The position numbers were made by a program, and so were the translations under genes. DNA of 23,130 bases from a virus: the IMG/VR virus record IMGVR_UViG_3300046004_001278, positions 1 to 23,130 of that record. One strand, written 5' to 3'. The notes beneath the pieces are model-generated. The model searched no databases. It was not told the DNA's origin and worked only from the letters and a program-made list of their open reading frames with translations. Positions 21,890 to 23,130 of this stretch are shown piece by piece. Every line of letters begins with the position of its first letter. Positions within the stretch are counted from its first letter, which is position 1.

Positions 21890-23130
21890 CTAAAATATCA
21901 TTTTTGACCCAATTTGGATATTATTTAATAAAGAAAAACTATCCCCAAAGGACATTGCTGCTTTATACGATGCTGAAAATCCAAATCTTTTACTTAATTT
22001 GTAATCATATCCCAATCCTACCATTGCGCCCGGTATTCTACTTACAGTACTTCCACCAGTCACAGTATTCCAAGCTAATGGAGATTGCATTACAAATACT
22101 TGCGGAGTTAGGGTAACCTTTCTACTATAAGGAAATGGTTTCATCCAAAATCCTACTGCAGATGAACTTAAACTAACATCATATCCTCCAGTAACTGCGT
22201 TTTGCATCATTAAAGTAATTATACCAACATTGTATCCAAATGTTCCGTATTTAGGGTGAGGTTTAATCCAAGTGTATCCGTTAAGATTCATTATAGTTCC
22301 TTTAAGATATGCAAATGTAGTTCCGTATGAATGTATTGCGTTCAATTGTCCGTTCTCAAAATCCATCTTTGTAATACCACCACTTAAAGCAAATTGATTT
22401 AGGGTACTCCATATAAGTGCGGTAGCTGAATATGATTTATCTCCCATCAATGAAGATTTAGATACACCCACACTCATCATTACAGCATACTTACCTTCCG
22501 CATCTTCCGTACCAGCCAAATCAGATGCCATCATCATTGGATTTGCTACTGTTTTCTTTTTTTCCTCTTTTTTCTTTTCTTCCTTCTTCTCCTCTTTCTT
22601 TTCTTCTTTAGATTCTTCCTTCTTCTCCTCTTTTTTCTCCTCTGACTTTGATTCTTCTTTCTTTTCTTCTTTGCTTTCCGATTTAGTTTCTTCTTTCTTT
22701 TCTTCAGTCTTACTTTCCGATTTACTCTCCGATTTTGATTCAGATTTCGTTTCAGTTTTAGTCTCCGTTTTGGTTTCAGTCTTTGTTTCCGTAGATGAAG
22801 ATGAACCACTACCAGAACTGCTCCCAGAACCTCCAGAACTACTGCTTCCTGATGAGGAAGCCGGTGGTGGGGTAGAACTACTACTTGATGTTGGTGGAGG
22901 GGCTGATGCCGTTGGTGGAGGGGCTGTTGGTGGTGGTGGAATTGCCGCCGTTGCTGATGAACTAGCTGCTGCACTTGCTGATGAAGATGCCGCAGAACTA
23001 GCTGATGAACTTGCCGCTGAAGATGCTGATGAACTTGCTGCTTTTGCTGCCGCATCGGCCGCTGCTTTTGCTGCTGCATCAGCTGCTGCTTGTGCTGCTG
23101 CCGCTGCTGCAGCTGCCGCTGCGGCCGCTG
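21890..23130 (-). CDS. Low-complexity protein with C-terminal beta-barrel-like domain (5' partial)
   Basis: The reading frame is open from the stop at 21890 to the window edge: 412 codons read without a stop. The ATG at 22537 is internal, inside NPMMMASD, so starting there truncates the gene. In order the visible chain has an Ala run with Q/D/K every fourth residue, SSSA units, PPPT units, a Ser/Gly stretch, four TETK, three SESK, then about 45 residues of mostly EEKK. About 215 C-terminal residues follow, with Gly/aromatic alternation and outer-membrane-barrel-like strands (GYDYKLSKRFGFSASYKAAM). The last eight, QIGSKMIF, fit the BamA beta-signal (polar-x-G-x-x-hydrophobic-x-aromatic). The blocks could form a rigid charged helix and linkers. 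Function unknown; a virion appendage or a phage-made envelope protein are both open. Whether a signal peptide exists upstream cannot be seen. Confidence 0.7.
   Translation of the reverse strand, partial: AAAAAAAAAAAAQAAADAAAKAAADAAAKAASSSASSAASSSASSAASSSASAAASSSATAAIPPPPTAPPPTASAPPPTSSSSSTPPPASSSGSSSSGGSGSSSGSGSSSSTETKTETKTETKTETKSESKSESKSESKTEEKKEETKSESKEEKKEESKSEEKKEEKKEESKEEKKEEKKEEKKKEEKKKTVANPMMMASDLAGTEDAEGKYAVMMSVGVSKSSLMGDKSYSATALIWSTLNQFALSGGITKMDFENGQLNAIHSYGTTFAYLKGTIMNLNGYTWIKPHPKYGTFGYNVGIITLMMQNAVTGGYDVSLSSSAVGFWMKPFPYSRKVTLTPQVFVMQSPLAWNTVTGGSTVSRIPGAMVGLGYDYKLSKRFGFSASYKAAMSFGDSFSLLNNIQIGSKMIF
22547..23130 (-). repeat. Tetrapeptide-periodic low-complexity coding region
   Basis: Within the partial gene the codons repeat with a dominant 12-nt period through successive blocks: AAAK/AAAD, SSSA, PPPT, TETK, SESK, EEKK. 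The blocks change composition but keep the four-residue period. Codons vary within blocks (for example different Thr and Ser codons in TETK and SESK), so the peptide pattern is better kept than the DNA. This is strong skew relative to all other genes in the window. Confidence 0.8.

Noticed and set aside
22546-23079. Minus-strand 177-codon open frame, His/Gln-rich then Arg/Lys-rich
   Set aside because: It is the wrong frame of the 12-nt repeat tract. The overlapping frame continues without a stop into the barrel-like domain and gives regular TETK/SESK/EEKK blocks, so this one is a shadow.
1-23130. tRNA genes, CRISPR arrays, insertion sequences, diversity-generating retroelement, stop-codon reassignment
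   Set aside because: Gaps are all under 85 nt with no cloverleaf or spaced repeats. No transposase or reverse transcriptase is seen. All long genes read through with standard stops TAA, TAG and TGA used as terminators.

Overview
The window is part of a tailed-phage genome of the T4-like (contractile-tail myovirus) type. It is dense and AT-rich, and every supported gene lies on the minus strand, so the reading order runs from 23130 down to 1. A Bacteroidetes (probably flavobacterial) host is inferred from three things. Start codons are preceded by A/T-rich leaders with no Shine-Dalgarno sequence in the cases I read. The primase promoter matches the Bacteroidetes primary-sigma consensus (TTTG, 20 nt, TAnnTTTG). 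Codon use is AT-rich with the standard code. No tRNA, CRISPR array, insertion sequence or integrase is visible, and no gap between genes exceeds 85 bases.

Layout in transcription order. (1) 23130-21890: a 5'-partial gene whose visible N-terminal half is low-complexity (Ala, Ser, Pro, TETK/SESK and EEKK blocks, mostly of four-residue period) and whose C-terminal half looks like an outer-membrane beta-barrel. (2) 21852-19469: a membrane-anchored protein, two small proteins of unknown function (one with a possible T4-type capsid-targeting peptide) and an Ntn-hydrolase-like protein. (3) 19412-16468: a coiled-coil protein, the gp5-like baseplate spike and a tail muramidase-like protein. (4) 16404-4825: a small structural protein, gp25 and gp6 baseplate wedge proteins, a DNRLRE-like protein, a coiled-coil protein, a Gly-rich-tailed protein, and a 1744-residue protein joining a tail-protein-I-like region to a LamG-like lectin fold. 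(5) 4770-2882: two virion proteins, closed by a hairpin terminator. (6) 2797-1901: a paralogue of the preceding protein. (7) 1865-1058: three small genes including a GIY-YIG nuclease. (8) 1008-1: DNA primase, overlapping by ATGA the start of an SbcD/gp47-like nuclease that runs off the window.

The layout suggests two promoter classes. Six of the eight non-coding gaps of 20 bases or more carry the identical nonamer ATATTTATA (coding strand), 18-27 bases before the next start codon. They divide the structural region into blocks. The gap before the replication/recombination genes instead carries a host-type promoter. I infer that ATATTTATA is a phage late-promoter element and that the primase-gp47 pair is transcribed earlier by unmodified host polymerase.

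The most unusual content is the Ntn-hydrolase-like gene among structural genes (its likely nucleophile Cys6 follows a sequence fitting the T4 prohead-protease rule), the neighbouring candidate capsid-targeting peptide, the low-complexity/beta-barrel protein, and the shared nonamer.
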